Positions 42,477 through 54,663 of a DNA stretch of 64,000 bases are shown here, piece by piece. The notes beneath the pieces were generated by a model. That model saw nothing but the letters and a program-made list of their open reading frames with translations, had not been told where the DNA came from and made no database searches. Made by a program: the position numbers and the translations under genes. Origin of the DNA: Adiantum capillus-veneris (lineage: Eukaryota > Streptophyta > Polypodiopsida > Polypodiales > Pteridaceae). Position 1 is the stretch's first letter, and each line of letters starts with the position of its first letter. The stretch is taken from contig CM043966.1 of NCBI GenBank assembly GCA_014529385.2, positions 44,526,537-44,590,536 of the forward strand. The letters are read 5' to 3'.

Positions 42477-44199
42477 TGTCATTAAATCTAATATCTAGCT
42501 AATCGAAATGATTTTCTCATATTAAACTGATCAATTAATGTGGGAGAATAAACGGGAGCAAGAGTTAGCATAGAGATATGTGCTTCTAGACCTATCTCAG
42601 AAGGGGACCAAAAGGAGAGATGGTTGCATCTCAATAGGGGTCCAAAAGGAGACGGTCTACCAAAGAGCAATGTGCAATAAGTGCTTCTAGACTTATCTCA
42701 ATAGGGGACCAAGAGGAGCGATGGTTATATCTCAATACGGGTCCAAAAGGAGGTAGTCTATCAAAGAGCAACATGCATCTAATGGAGCTTAAAATACCTT
42801 AGGGTTAGCTTCATTAAATACTTCCAATAGTTAGTGTTAAACGTCCTTTGACTTAGGCAAGCTAGGGTTGAGCTTTAGGTGAGAGCCCGACCTAAGCTTG
42901 AGGTGCTTATCGTGCTTGCTGACGAAGGTGCTTGAGGTGCTTTTCGTGCTTGATGACTAAGGTGCTTGAGGTCCTTGTCGTGTTTGATGACTAAGGTGCT
43001 TAAGGTCCTTGTTGTGCTTGATGATTAAAGTGATTGAGGTGCTTGTCATGCTTGATGAGGAAGGTTCCTATGCATGGGGTGTAAGGTGCTTGAGTCAGAA
43101 AGAGACCCTACAAAGGAGGGAAAAAGCCACAAAGTTAGGGGAATCTTTGACTTAACCTCCCATGCACCCAAAGGGCACTCTTTTCTCAAGGGGCACATGG
43201 GACACATGGCAGACTCTCCCTATGCTTAGCACATGGTGTTCTTGAATGCTATTGGCTAGGTTAAAGAGGAATCCAATGAGCTTCTAGTTCCATTCAACAA
43301 ATATCTACATATTTTCAAGCTCTCTCTCTCTAAGGGGTAAGGAGAATACTTGTCCAAAGACTATCCATGCACTTGAAATTCATGGTGCATATGATTGGCT
43401 AGGGGGGAGAGGGGTCCAATGAGCTTGAGGCATGAGCAATTAGTAGAACATACCCCAAGCAAGCAAGCAAGGGGTGTGCTCGGGGGGTATACACATCTCA
43501 CACAGTCATTTTGTGGATCCATTCTCACTTAGTGAAAGTAGAGACACTCCACCTCCTTCTCCAAGCTTGTGAGAAGTGAGATCCTACACCAACACTCTTG
43601 GCTATGGAATGCAAATCCATCCAAGAGCTATGCTTCGATGCTTAGGTTTGTTATCTTCTCCATCTTCATTACTATGCTATTATGTATGCTAGCAAGAAGA
43701 GTGATGATAAGTGAGGAACTATTTATTTCTCCTATGGAATTTTTCTTCTTCCTCTTCCCTATCCTCATTCCCCGCTAGCTCTCTCCACCTTCGAAGGTGT
43801 TTGAGGCCTTGGGACTGACGCTTGGGATAGTTAATGCTTTCTACAAAGCTATGTTATGCTTGTGATGCATGAAGCTTTCCATCTTCATTGCATCACCAAG
43901 GTCACAAGGAACCCAAAGATTGTATTGTACCAAGTCTCTCTTGATGGGAGAAACTATAATACAAATGCCTATTGGAGGGGGAACCGGCTCCATATGAATC
44001 CAGTCCTCAACTGTTGTCATGTTTTCTAAACTCTCTTTCTTGCAAAAGTATTGTGCATGCCAAGTTAACTAAGTACCATGATTATGTGGCTACCATCAAT
44101 TAAGTTCACCCGTTATGCTCACAAAGTAATCTCACAAAAGTGCTTTATCTAATTCCTTATATCCTCTACTCTCAAAGTTCATAGGCCATTTTCATTACA
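42477..44199 (+). repeat. 3' LTR of element E
   Basis: 1723 bp, TGTCATTAAATC ... TTCATTACA. A purine tract (TTCAAGAGAGAGGTAT) precedes it. It carries the GGTGCTTG minisatellite (42890-43070). Its end matches the end of the F LTR and of the stray LTR ending at 47919. Confidence 0.85.
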
Positions 44200-45262
44200 G
44201 AAAGATAGAAGAACATCTGCTTTCAACCACAATGAAAATCTTCAACATAAACACCACCAAAAGCCCTAGAAGCACCTAAAGCCCAAGTAAAAAAGGAGCA
44301 ACCAACCATTGTGGAGAAAGGTAAATCTAAAGCAAACACTGAAGTAAATTGACCTTGCAAGACGACTTTACCTTCAATGAACCTCCATCAAAATTCCAAC
44401 GTGGATGTGATATTTTTTGGGCACTCGATGGTTTCGTGAGCATAATCCTCTCATTGATTGGGTGGAAAATACGTTTACTTTCAATGCCAAAAGTGACTCT
44501 CCCATTGTCATCTGTGGGGAGCAAGTTGTTCATTCTTCATCTATCATTTCTAACAGGCAAAGATTGAAAAGAATCAGGAAAAGGAGACTCTCTCAGTATT
44601 GTCTTCTCCAAAGCACGACACACATGATTTGCATGATAAAGATGTGATTGTTCACAAGGATGATGGTTTAGTTGATACTTTGGCTAGTGAAACTAACCTC
44701 ATTGCAGATTCAATCAATCAAGAAGAACCGATCTTGGCTCTTGAATTGAGGTCCCAAGAACCCCCAGAGGAAGTATTATGTGTGTGCATGATTAGTCAGC
44801 ACGCATTGTTCGAGTGTTTCATTCATGATAGTTTCCTGTATTTTAGTCACCTTCCTTATGTGATCCCTTTTCATAGGCATGACATATTGTACAATGAACA
44901 CAATTCTCTCATGAACGAGCAGAGATGTATGCAAATTACTCATGAAAAGATGAAATGTTTGCATTTAAGGAATTCACATTCTATGTCTCTTCCTTGGCAT
45001 GACACAGTATCCGAAAGAGCACAAGAAGGATTGAGCGTCAAGCATCGGCATTTCCATTGTGATTTGACATAGTTGATAGATTTAGATCTGAAAGACAAGT
45101 TTTGATTCCATTGTTTGTGTGCGTTTGATGAACAGGTGGCACTCCGTCTATATGTTCATTTACATTGCATGCACAGTCTTTAAAGAAGACTAGAATTTTT
45201 CTAGTCACTTTACATGGAATGGGTATGTTCATGTTTTTGTGTTGGAAGTGGTTTCAAGAATT
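44200..45262 (+). pseudogene. Element B polyprotein remnant, downstream part
   Basis: Resumes after E. Short frames include SKFQRGCDIFWALDGF (44393-44440) and a 157-codon frame at 44599-45072 (KHDTHDLHDKDVIVHKDDG ... SLPWHDTVSERAQEG). I recognise no catalytic domain. The position between the protease remnant and the 3' LTR fragment suggests pol or 3'-ORF debris. Confidence 0.35.
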
Positions 45263-45282
45263 TTCATCAAAATGGCATGATG

Positions 45283-45448
45283 ACCTAGAGCGGTGAGAAA
45301 GGACATATACAGATTTTTTGATCATTGAGTGATTGATTTGCTTGTTGAGCTAGTGTGTTTGCTTGTTAGGTTCCCTTCTTGAGATCGACAACCTCAAAGA
45401 TTGACATTATGTTAGTGCCAAATAGCTATGCTACAGACATCCGTCATG
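45283..45448 (+). repeat. Element B LTR fragment (3')
   Basis: TGATGACCTAGAGCGGTGAG onward matches 32999-33190, with an internal gap. It stops where PPR-derived sequence begins (GGGAATGTCTTGGTCGACAT). Confidence 0.5.
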
Positions 45449-46249
45449 GTTGGGAATGTCTTGGTCGACATGTATACAAAAAGGGTGTAGCCTTAAGTCT
45501 GGAATGTCGTCTTTAAATTGTATTAATTCTGTCATAAGCACAATAGGAGCAAGGCGATAAATCTTTGGGTTCTCTTCAGCGTATACAAAGCAAGGGCGTT
45601 CCTCTAGATGCAATCACCTACACTTGACAACTCCCTATATGGGGCATCACCTCTTGGAACACATTGATTGTTGCGACATCTTCCCAAGAGGAGGGTAGGG
45701 TGAGAAAGCTATGAGTTTTTTCTAAAGATGTGAAGCTAGCTCTGGAGCTCCCTCTTTGGAACATTGTACCTTGGAATGCATTGATTGCGGCATATGCCCA
45801 AGAGGGTAGTTGTGGGTTGTTCTTGGCAAATCAGGAGCAAGGGTCTCTCTCTCCAAGTGCAGTCACCTCCGCTTGCAAGCATGTGAAATTACACAAGATC
45901 CTAAAATAATCTCGATGGGGCTCTTGAAAAAAGACGTGCTTGGGAATGTGTTGGTTGACATGTATGCAAAAAGTGGTGTACTTAGGAGACTTAAGTTAAG
46001 ATTTTCATCTCTAAATTGCATCGATTGCTGCATAATCACAAGAGGAGCAAGGTGAGGAAGCTCTGGGTTTTCTTTAGCATATACAACGTAAGGGAATACC
46101 TCAAGATGCAATCACCTACGCTTGATAAATTCCTATCCGGAGCATCGCCCCTTGTAATGCATTGATTGCGGCATATGCCCAAGAGGGGTAGGATGAGGAA
46201 TCTATGAGTTATTTCTAAAGATTTCAAGGTAGATCTAGAGCTCCCTAAT
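45449..46249 (+). pseudogene. PPR-derived pseudogene block 1
   Basis: Short in-frame pieces of pentatricopeptide repeats: NIVPWNALIAAYAQEG (from about 45760), SLSPSAVTSACKHVKL and KDVLGNVLVDMYAKSGVL, with shifts and stops between them. PPR proteins bind organellar RNA through repeated 35-residue helical hairpins. These PLS-type phrases are typical of plant PPR proteins. No complete repeat run or DYW domain survives. Confidence 0.7.
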
Positions 46250-46711
46250 TAGGGAAAATTTGGACTCTCAAAGGGGCCCTATAAGGATGTTTTACTTTGT
46301 CTCTCTTGTCCAAAGTGGGCAACCCAGTGAAGTCCATGAATGCTTTGTCAAAACCCTATCAACCAACATTTCATTGAAAAGATCTTAGAAAGTAGGCTCT
46401 AATTCCCCAAACTCCAACAAATTTTGAGTTGATTTGTAGAATTTATGGCATTCCCACTAAAACTAAAATGTGAGGAGAGATTCCATTTATAAGACGGAGT
46501 TGTCACATCAGAAAATGGAATCTTTTAGAATATAAGGAATTTTATGGCATGCCATATATCAATGGATAGATCTCAATGAGTACATTCTAAATCCAAAATG
46601 TCCGACAAGTTTTGATTTCATTTGTAAAAATATCACCATGTGCCCGTGTTGGACAAGAGAGAAAAAGTCAAAGTCCTTATAGGGCCCCTTTGAGAGTCAA
46701 AATTTTCCCTA
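46250..46711. mobile_element. 462-bp inverted-repeat element (MITE-like)
   Basis: Terminal inverted repeats of about 38 bp: TAGGGAAAATTTGGACTCTC at the left and GAGAGTCAAAATTTTCCCTA at the right, extending inward through AAAGGGGCCCTATAAGGA and its complement with a single mismatch. No coding capacity. It sits inside a PPR block. A TA (or AT) duplication is possible at the ends; the superfamily is unclear. Confidence 0.8.
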
Positions 46712-46800
46712 ATGCTCCGGAACATTGTACCTTGGAATGCATTGATTGTGGTATATGGACAAGTGGCAAGTTCTGGGCTATTCTTAGAGCAAGGATCTCT
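46712..46800 (+). pseudogene. PPR-derived fragment
   Basis: NIVPWNALIVVYGQVASSGL-type translation from 46721, the continuation of block 1 after the inverted-repeat element. Cut by an LTR fragment. Confidence 0.6.
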
Positions 46801-47919
46801 CTCTCTCATTGCTTGAGAAGCTTCCCATGCATGGGGGGTAAGGTGCTTGAGTCAAAAAGAGACCCTACAAACTTAATGAGGAAGGTGCTTGAGAAGCTTC
46901 CTATGCATGAAAGTCCCAAAGTTAGGGGAATCTTTGACTTAACCTTCCACTCACCCAAAGGGCACCCCTTTTCTCAAAGGGCACATGGGACACATGTCAG
47001 ACTCTCCCTATGCTTAACCACATGGTGTGCTTGAATGCTATTGGTTGGGCTAAAGAGGGGTCCAATGAGCTTCTAGTTCCATCCAGCAAATATCTAGATA
47101 TTTTCAAGCTCTCTCTCTCTCTAAGGGGTAAGCAGGACACTTGTCAAAAGACTACCCATGTACTTGATTGCATGCTGCATGTGATTGGCTAGGGGGAGAG
47201 GGGTCCAATGAGCTTGAAACATGTGTAAAAGCTACAACTCGCCCCAAGAAAGCAAGGGGGGTGCGGGGGGATATACGCCACACACACACACACTCATTTT
47301 GTGGATTGATTCTCGCTTAGTGGAAGTTGAGTAACTCCACCTCCTTCTCCAAGCTTGTGAGAAGTGAGAGCCTACAATGTATGCTATTATGTATGCTGGC
47401 AAGAAGAGTGATGATAAGTGAGGAACTATTTCTTTCTCCTATGGAATGTTTCTTCTTCTTCTTCCCTATCCTCATTCCCCGCTAGCTCTCTCCACCTTCG
47501 AAGGTGTTTGAGGCCTTGGGACTAAGGCTTGGGATAGTTAATGCTTTCTACAAAGTTTATGTTATGTTTGTGATGCATGAAGCTTTCCATCTTCATTGCA
47601 TCACCTAGGTCACAAGGAACACAAAAATTGTATTGTATCAAGTCTCTCTTGATGGGAGAAACTATAATAAAAATGCCTATTGGAGGGGGGACCAGCTTCG
47701 TATGAATCCGGTCCTCAACTATTCTCATGTTCTCTAAACTCTCTCTCTCTCTCTCTCTCTTGCAAAAGTATTGTTCATGCCAAGCTAACTAAGTACCATG
47801 TTTATGTTTCTACCATCAAATAAGTTCACCCGTTATGCTCACAAAGTAATCTCACAAAAGTGCTTTATCTAATTTCCTAATTCCGCTACTCTCAAAGTTC
47901 ATAGGCCATTGCCATTACA
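46801..47919 (+). repeat. E/F-family LTR fragment, 5'-truncated
   Basis: Matches the 3' two-thirds of the E 3' LTR (from the GGTGCTTGAG repeat to the end, ...GCCATTACA). No interior follows: PPR-type sequence resumes shortly after. Probably the remnant of a solo LTR. Confidence 0.75.
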
Positions 47920-48390
47920 TATGAGACGTATGTCTAGAATGTTGTCTCTAAATTGCATTGATTGCGAAAAAATCACAAGAGGAGAAAGGGGAGGAAGCTC
48001 TGGGTTGTATTCAGCATATACAAAGCGCGGGCATCCCTCCAAATGCAATCACCTACGCTTGAGAACTCCCTATCCAGAGCATTGTCCCTCGGAACCCAAT
48101 GGTTGGAGCATATGCCAAAGAGGGGTAGGGTGAGGAAGCTATGAGTTGTTTCTCAAAATGTGAAGCTATCTCTGGAGATCCCTCTCGGGAACATTGTACC
48201 TTGGAATGCATTGATTGTGTCATCTTTCCAAGAGGGAAGTTGTGGGTTGTTCTTAGAAAATCCAGAGCAAGGGTCTCTCCCTCCAGATGCATCCATCTCC
48301 ACTTGCAGGCATGTGGAATTATGCAAGATGCTAAAAGAATCCCCATGATACTGTTAGCCAAGAGATCTTGAAAAAATACGTTCTTGGGAA
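47920..48390 (+). pseudogene. PPR-derived pseudogene block 2
   Basis: NIVPWNALIVSSFQEGSCGL (from 48190), GSLPPDASISTCRHVELCKM, preceded by a segment with the same arrangement as block 3. Broken in all frames. Confidence 0.65.
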
Positions 48391-48477
48391 GGGATTTCGG
48401 CCCCCTCCCTCGGACACGTGATGCTTGCTCCTTTGTCTAGTGAGTGCTCCATGCATTCCGGCAGTCACACAGGCAGA

Positions 48478-48515
<38 letters not shown>

Positions 48516-48940
48516 TTCTTCTCATCGGCCTTTGTACATAGTCTCCAGTACTATCGAATGCACCATTAATAAATAGGGGTGGCAATGGTCAAGACTCAAG
48601 AGTCAAGACTCAAGAGCAGTGGTCACAGATGTACCATGGATTGTAGGTAAAACACTATGCTTCCCAATCGTGTTATTCATAATATTGTAGGCAGCGCTCT
48701 TGGGACCCGATAATAGTGCTCCCTTGGCCCCCCAGGCATCTCAAGTCCCCAAAATAGCCATAGCTTGCTGACTCAATATTCTAGACTCCCTAGGTTCAAG
48801 TACAAGGCGCCCTCTTCAACTGACTCTCTAAAGGGATTTTTCATCACATCTCCACTCATTAGCTTCTAATGGAGAACTCATCATAGAGGCTTTTGTAGTT
48901 GTATTCGTTTGTGTGACGATGTTTCCCTTCCATCTCTCCC
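48391..48940. other. Unassigned sequence with (AG)n
   Basis: No gene seen. Contains an AG run at 48480-48513 and a short duplicated GTCAAGACTCAAGA near 48589-48616. It separates two PPR blocks. Confidence 0.6.
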
Positions 48941-51040
48941 TCTCCAGAGCATCGTACATTGGAATGCATTGATTGCGACATATGCCCAAGAGGGAAGTTG
49001 TAGGTTGTTCTTAGCGAATGTGGAGCAAGTGTCTCTCTCTATAGATGCAGTCACCTTCCCTTGCAAGCATGTAGAATTATGCAAGATGATAAAAGAATCT
49101 TGATGATACTATTAGTCAAGGGCTCTTGAAAAAATACATGCTTGGGAATGTCTTGGTCAACATGTATGCAAAAAGTTCTTTGCCTTACGTCCATAATGTC
49201 GTCTCTTAATTGCATTAATTGCGTCAGAAGAAGAAGAGGGTAAGGCGAGGAAGCTCTAGGTTTTCTTCGTGGTATACAAAGCAAGGGCATCCCTCCAGAT
49301 GCAATCACCTACGCTTGAGAACTCCCTACACAAAGCATCACCCCTTGGAACACATTGATTGTGGCATATTCCCAAGAGCGTAGGGTGTGGAACCTATGAG
49401 TTGTTTCTAAAGATGTGAAGCTAGGTCTGGAGCTCCCTCTCTAGAACATTGTACCTTGGAATGAATTGATTGCAGAATATGCCCAAGACGGAAGTTGTGG
49501 GTTGTTCTTAGTGAATCCAAAGCAGTTGTCTCTCTCTCCAGATATAGTCACCTCCGCTTGTAAGAATGTGGAATTACGCAAGATCCTTAAAAAATCACGA
49601 TGATATTGTTAGTCCGAGGCTCTTGAAAAACGACGTGCTTGGGAATGTCTTGGTCGACATGTATGCAAAAAGTGGTGTACTTAGAGCCTCAAGTTTGGAA
49701 TGTCGTCTCTGAATTGCATTGATTGCGGCATAAGAACAAGAGGGGTAAGGCGAGAAGCTCTGGTTTGTCTTCAGTGTATACAAAGTAAGGGCATCCCTCC
49801 AGATGCAATCACCTGCGCTTGAGAACTCCCTATCCGGGCATTACCCCTAGGAATGCACTGATTGCAGAATATACCCAAGAGGGGTAGTGTGAGGAAGCCA
49901 TGAGTTGTTTCCAAAGATGTGAAGGTAGGTATGGAGCTCCCTCTTTGGAACATTGTACCTTGGAATGCATTGATTGTGGTATATACCCAAGAGGGAAGTT
50001 GTGGGTTGTTCTTAGCAAACTAGAGCAAGGGTCTCTCTCCAAATGTAGTCACCTCTACTTGCAAGCATTTAGAATTACGCAAGATCCTAAAATCGTCCCA
50101 ATTATATTTTTTAGTGTGGGGCTCTTGAAAAGATACGTGCTTAGGATTTTCTTGGTTGAAATGTATGCAAAAAGTGGTGTACCTAGAAGCCTATGCAAAA
50201 AGGGGTGATGCTCTGAGTTTTGTTAAGCATATACAAAGCGAGGGCATCCCTCCAGATGCAATCACCTATGCTTGAGGACTCCCTATCTAGAGCATCACCC
50301 CTTGGAATGCATTGATTGCAGCATAAGCCCAAGAGGCGTAGGGTGAGGAAGCTATGAGTTGTTTCTAGAAATGTCAAGCTAGCTCTGGAGCTCTCTCTCT
50401 GGAACATTGTACCTTGGAATGCATTGATTGTGGCATTCGCCCAAGAGAAAGTTGTGGGCTATTCTTAGCACATCCAAAGCAAGGGTCTCTCTCTCTAGAT
50501 GCAGTCATCTTTGCTTGCAAGCATGTGGAATTATGAAATATGCTAAAGCAATTCCAATGATATTGTTAGCCAAGGGCTCTTGAAAAAAGACGTGCTTGCG
50601 AATGTCTTGGTTGACATGATAATAGGGAGAGGGATTATGGCATAAGCACAAGAGGGGCAAGGTGAGGAAGCTCTGGGTTTTCTTCAGTGCGTACGAATCG
50701 ATGACATCCCTCCAAATGCAATCACCTATGCTTGAGAACTCCTTATCTTGGTTGACATGATAATAGGGAGAGGGATTATGGCATAAGCACAAGAGGGGCA
50801 AGGTGAGGAAGCTCTGGGTTTTCTTCAGTGCGTACGAAGCGATGACATCCGTCCAAATAAAATCACCTATGCTTGAGAACTCCTTATCTTGAGCATCACC
50901 CCTTGGAATGCATCAATTGTTGCATAGGCCCAAGAGGGGTAGGGTGAGGAAGCTATGAGTTGTTTCTAAAGATGTGAAGCGAGGTCTTGAGTTCCCTCTC
51001 TGGAACATCGTACCTTGGAATGCATTGATTGTGGCTATTG
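48941..51040 (+). pseudogene. PPR-derived tandem array (block 3)
   Basis: Units recur with AACATTGTACCTTGGAATG-like starts at 49445, 49949, 50403 and 51004 (steps 504, 454, 601), plus a variant at 48948. Each unit has a WNALI piece, an AVTSACKHVELCK piece, a GNVLVDMYAKSG piece and two further IDCG/WNALI-like pieces. All units carry shifts or stops. The repeat period is several PPR motifs long, so it looks like amplification of a pseudogene segment rather than a gene. Confidence 0.7.
50611..50890. repeat. 141-bp tandem duplication inside the PPR array
   Basis: TTGACATGATAATAGGGAGA occurs at 50611 and 50752, followed by near-identical sequence. It accounts for the longer 601-bp step in the array. 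Confidence 0.85.
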
Positions 51041-51249
51041 AAAACCATGTACGTTCTTTCTTTGGCTATCACTTAGGCTCTCGGCTCTTTCCAGTGTGAC
51101 CCATGTTGTGTGGTAGTAAATGGTGGGGTGGAGCTCTTAAAAGAGATCCATTATCTATCTCTGTTGTAATCCTTTCTTTGTGATCAACTCCTATAGTGCC
51201 CTCTCTCTGTGTTTCTTGATATACAATTAAAACACCCTAAGCCCATGAT

Positions 51250-51294
<45 letters not shown>

Positions 51295-51432
51295 TGCAAC
51301 CATTTTTTGTTGATAAGAAGCCTATGAACGGAGAGAGTGTAGGTCACATGCTCCTCTCTCTATTGGAGCCCTACATTTCATTGCTCTGTTTCTTAGAACG
51401 ACTGACATACACATGTTTGCGAATTTGTGATT

Positions 51433-51519
<87 letters not shown>

Positions 51520-51602
51520 GTGTGTGGTCTTGCATTTGTGAGACATCTGCAGGATTCGAATGACCTAGTCTAGAGGCTAGAAGTTGGTGTTTTGAAATAC
51601 GG
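51041..51602. other. Low-complexity interval
   Basis: No gene seen. AG run at 51252-51291 and a long CT run at 51434-51514. It may be flank of, or part of, the element G LTR. Confidence 0.6.
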
Positions 51603-52827
51603 TGTGACATCAATTGTTCTCTTTAAATGTAGGGCTTATATAGATACTATTGGCATGTCTAAGCACCATCGGAGGCCTTACCCATTGTGAGCGGGATGGA
51701 AACACACAAAACGCCTCTATAACAACCCAACACACACTCTTGGGAAGATATAAACACACACTATGGGGCACCACTCGGCTTACACAACACACCTAGCCGA
51801 GACAGGGAACACACCTATGGAGTGAGAGGAGAGAGACTATCCACTTTCCCACTCCACACAGAGACACACACACACACACACACACTCAAAAAACTCAGCT
51901 CAAAAGAGGAGAACTTCTGAAATTTAGATACAAAGGAGCTTGGGACAACACCAATGGGGCAAATAGCTCACACGGTATGGGTAAAATAAGCCAGATACAA
52001 TCACAAATTGGAGCGGAAGCTTCGCTCATAGGAGAAACTTACACAGCAAAAATAGCAGAAAAAGAGTGAGGAATTTAGAAAAATGGACAGCACCATCGTG
52101 TCCAGAACAGCCCAAAACCCCAGTCTACGATGTCAAAGTGCTCAAATCCGACCTCAGATGAGCAGTTTACGGCCAAAACATGCTCCAAAAACCCCAAAAA
52201 CACACCTGCGGCTGTTCCTCCTCTTATCTCCGCGTTTTTTCTGGTCTTCTCTCTTGTTTTTCAGTTCCCACACTTAGCTTTATTAGTTGGGCACCCTTGG
52301 CCTTGTAGATGACCTCAAACGGACCCCGAACAGGCCAAAAACTGACCTCGCAGTGCATAGTTGTCACTTTTTTGCATCATCCGCACACCTGGCACTCAAC
52401 TTTTTTCAATAATGCATCCCGCCACCACGTGAAGTGGCCCCAAAAGATGGTCCTCATGATGACCTTTCTGCATAATTATCACAAGAAAACATCCACGTTG
52501 TGTCCGTACTCATCCACGTGCAAATATTGACCCCGTTCGACCTCCTGACGCCACTAGATGCCATCTGACGCACCTGCTTACCTCATGTCGTCGGCCCTTG
52601 GATAGCTTCCTTGAGAAGTTTTACGTGCTACCAACTCCTCATTATTATAGAAAAAACACACTGGTATTGGTGATAGTGAAAATCGATGCACTATGTACAT
52701 GTCCTACCTGTACACATGTGGGCCCCACGTAACCACCTGGCTATGGAAAATGGGCAAACCTTTATTCGATGCACCATGCATGTGTAGGTACATATGCGCA
52801 ATCCCTTGCTCCAAAAAACTCCTGACA
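51603..52827 (-). repeat. 3' LTR (probable) of element G
   Basis: On minus it begins TGTCAGGAGTTTTTTGG right after a purine tract. A possible end is ...GATGTCACA at 51603. TATA-like TTTATATC (about 51752) and TATATAAG (about 51637) lie near the end, and a CA repeat is at 51866-51886. The other LTR is outside the window, so the lower boundary is a guess. Confidence 0.4.
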
Positions 52828-52844
52828 TAATTTGCCCATCCCCT
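52828..52844 (-). other. Polypurine tract of element G
   Basis: AGGGGATGGGCAAATTA on minus, directly before TGTCAGG. A near-identical motif recurs at 56941-56960. Confidence 0.55.
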
Positions 52845-52855
52845 AGCCTGCTAGA

Positions 52856-54230
52856 TCATTCATGATCAGCAGCCGCAAAAAGCGATATGAAACTCGCCGC
52901 ATCACAGGGCTCCTCATCCCTCACATACATTACTTGTTCCACAGACAGCTCATCTTTCTCGACCATCATTAACCTGGCATGATACAATTTAAGACGCAAT
53001 CCATTTACCCTTGACTTATGTAGAACCCCATCCAGGTTAGCCAACTGATATGTACCATTCGGGAAACACTCCACTACCTTGAAAGGGCCTTCCCACTTAA
53101 TTTGAAACTTCTTTTGGAAGGTGTTGTCCAACTTACTGTTGTAGCGCAAAACCAAGTCATGCTTCTTGATACCCTTACTTTTGACCTTTTCATTTATCTT
53201 TGCCAAAGCCCTATCATGCATCTGCCCATAATGTTCCAATGCACTCATCCTATCCAGCTGAACCTCTTGTAACTGTAAGAACCTCTCTTTGAATGCACCA
53301 CTAGGCGGCCCAAGCAAGTTTTCTAACATCTTGACTGCAGACAACTCCACTTCCACAGGCAATAATGCTTCCTTTCCATATACCAAATGAAATGGAGTAA
53401 ACCCTATACCCGTCTTCACTGAAGTACGGTAAGCCCATAATGCACTAGGCAATTCCAAATCCCAATTCTTTCCTTGGTGCTCTGTCACTTTCGAAAGAAT
53501 TTTCACCAACTCACCATTGAATCCTTCATTTAAGCCATTACATTGCGGATAATAAGAAGTGGTATGCTGGTGCCTAATCTTTATCTTCACGCATAAAAAG
53601 TCTAGCAGTTTAGCTCTAAATCATGGCCCCTTATCCGAAAGTAGCTCCAATGGCACCCCAAACTTGCAACATATTTCATCGTACACAAATTTTGCCACAT
53701 CCTTTGCAGTGATCTGTTTTACTGCTATAGCCTCTACCCATCTAGAGAGATAGTCCACTGCAGTCAAAATATAGCTTTTGCCCCTGCTTGTGATAGGTAA
53801 TGGGCCTATTTCATCAATCCCCCACTTTTCAAACACATCAAACTCCATAATGGTTTTTCGTAGCTCTGGCTTCAACACTCTCTTCCCAAATGCTTGACAC
53901 CTATTGCAAGACCTACACCAATGGTGAACATCCTTGTGCAAACTAGGCCAGACATACCCTTCTTGCAAGATCTTATGCAAAGTGATCTTTAGAGCAAAAT
54001 GGCTACCACATGCGCCTTCATGATTCTCTTCCAACACTCTGTAAAGCTCCTCCCTCCAAGGTACACGTCTCAACACGAGATCAGCCCCTTTCATGTATAA
54101 GACATCACCAATCAATTTGTACCTGTATGTTCTACGCACAAAACCATACTTCTTAGACTTCTGAATCTCCTTTGGAATGATTCCTGTTAACAAAAACTCC
54201 TCTTCTTGAGCCAAACTTTCTTGGCCATGA
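52856..54230 (-). pseudogene. Element G integrase
   Basis: 54214-53621 then, after an in-frame TGA at 53621-53623, on to 52856. Zinc finger: HEGACGSHFALK ... CRSCNRCQ. Core: GIDEIGPLP, LLSDKGP and GLNEGFNGELVKIL supply D, D and E. Then WAYRTSVKTGIGFTPFHLVY and the C-terminal GPFKVVECFPNGTYQL. No chromodomain. The ORF ends shortly before the purine tract. Confidence 0.85.
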
Positions 54231-54660
54231 TAAAGAGGAAAGTGGTCCTCAACACAAATAACTCCCCAATCATGCTTTGAGCTGCTTCATGTGCTTCTCC
54301 ATTTAGAGAATGTTCAATGTGTCTAATGCTCCATGCTTCAAACTTTTTTAACAGCCCTTTAATTCTGAAACACATTTCCTTCAATGAGCTGTTCTTGATC
54401 TTCCACACACCCAGCACTTGCTTCACCACTAACAAGGCATCACCTTTTATGCTCAACCTTCGAACCCCATGCTTCAAACAAATGTGTAATCCGGCTTCCA
54501 GAGTAGCATATTCAGCCTCATTGTTACTATGAGCATCCAATTTGAACCCTCTCTTGCATACTAGCTTCCCCTCTGGATCATAAAGTGTTATACCCCCTGA
54601 AGCTGTATCATGGCTCTTTCTGTATGAACCATCAAAGAACAACACATGTGCATTGCTGAT
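54187..54660 (-). pseudogene. Element G archaeal-type RNase H (aRNH)
   Basis: RVT_3-like domain: HVLFFDGSYRKSHDT (Asp), SNNEAEYATLEAGLHICL (Glu), RLSIKGDALLVVKQVLG (Asp) and IEHSLNGEAHEAAQSM, where the usual final Asp is His. This second RNase H, between the Ty3-type RNase H and integrase, is characteristic of plant Tat elements and is thought to compensate for a weakened first domain. An in-frame TAG (54661-54663) separates it from the upstream linker, and a frameshift joins it to integrase. Confidence 0.85.
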
Positions 54661-54663
54661 CTA

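Larger units (their letters stand above)
37623..44199 (+). mobile_element. Element E: degenerate chromovirus-type Ty3/Gypsy
   Basis: Same family as element F on the opposite strand. The 5' LTR (37623-38532) has lost its 3' half, and the gag N-terminus and primer site are deleted with it. The interior encodes decayed gag, protease, RT, RNase H and integrase. The 3' LTR is 42477-44199. Flanks AAAAG (37618-37622) and GAAAG (44200-44204) are a probable imperfect target duplication within B. The number of stops and indels is far greater than in F. Confidence 0.8.

Noticed and set aside
46612-47034. 140-codon plus-strand frame
   Set aside because: It runs across the inverted-repeat element end, a PPR fragment and an LTR fragment, so it is a chance chimera.
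47272-47300. CA microsatellite as a regulatory site
   Set aside because: Simple sequence inside a truncated LTR, with no further evidence.
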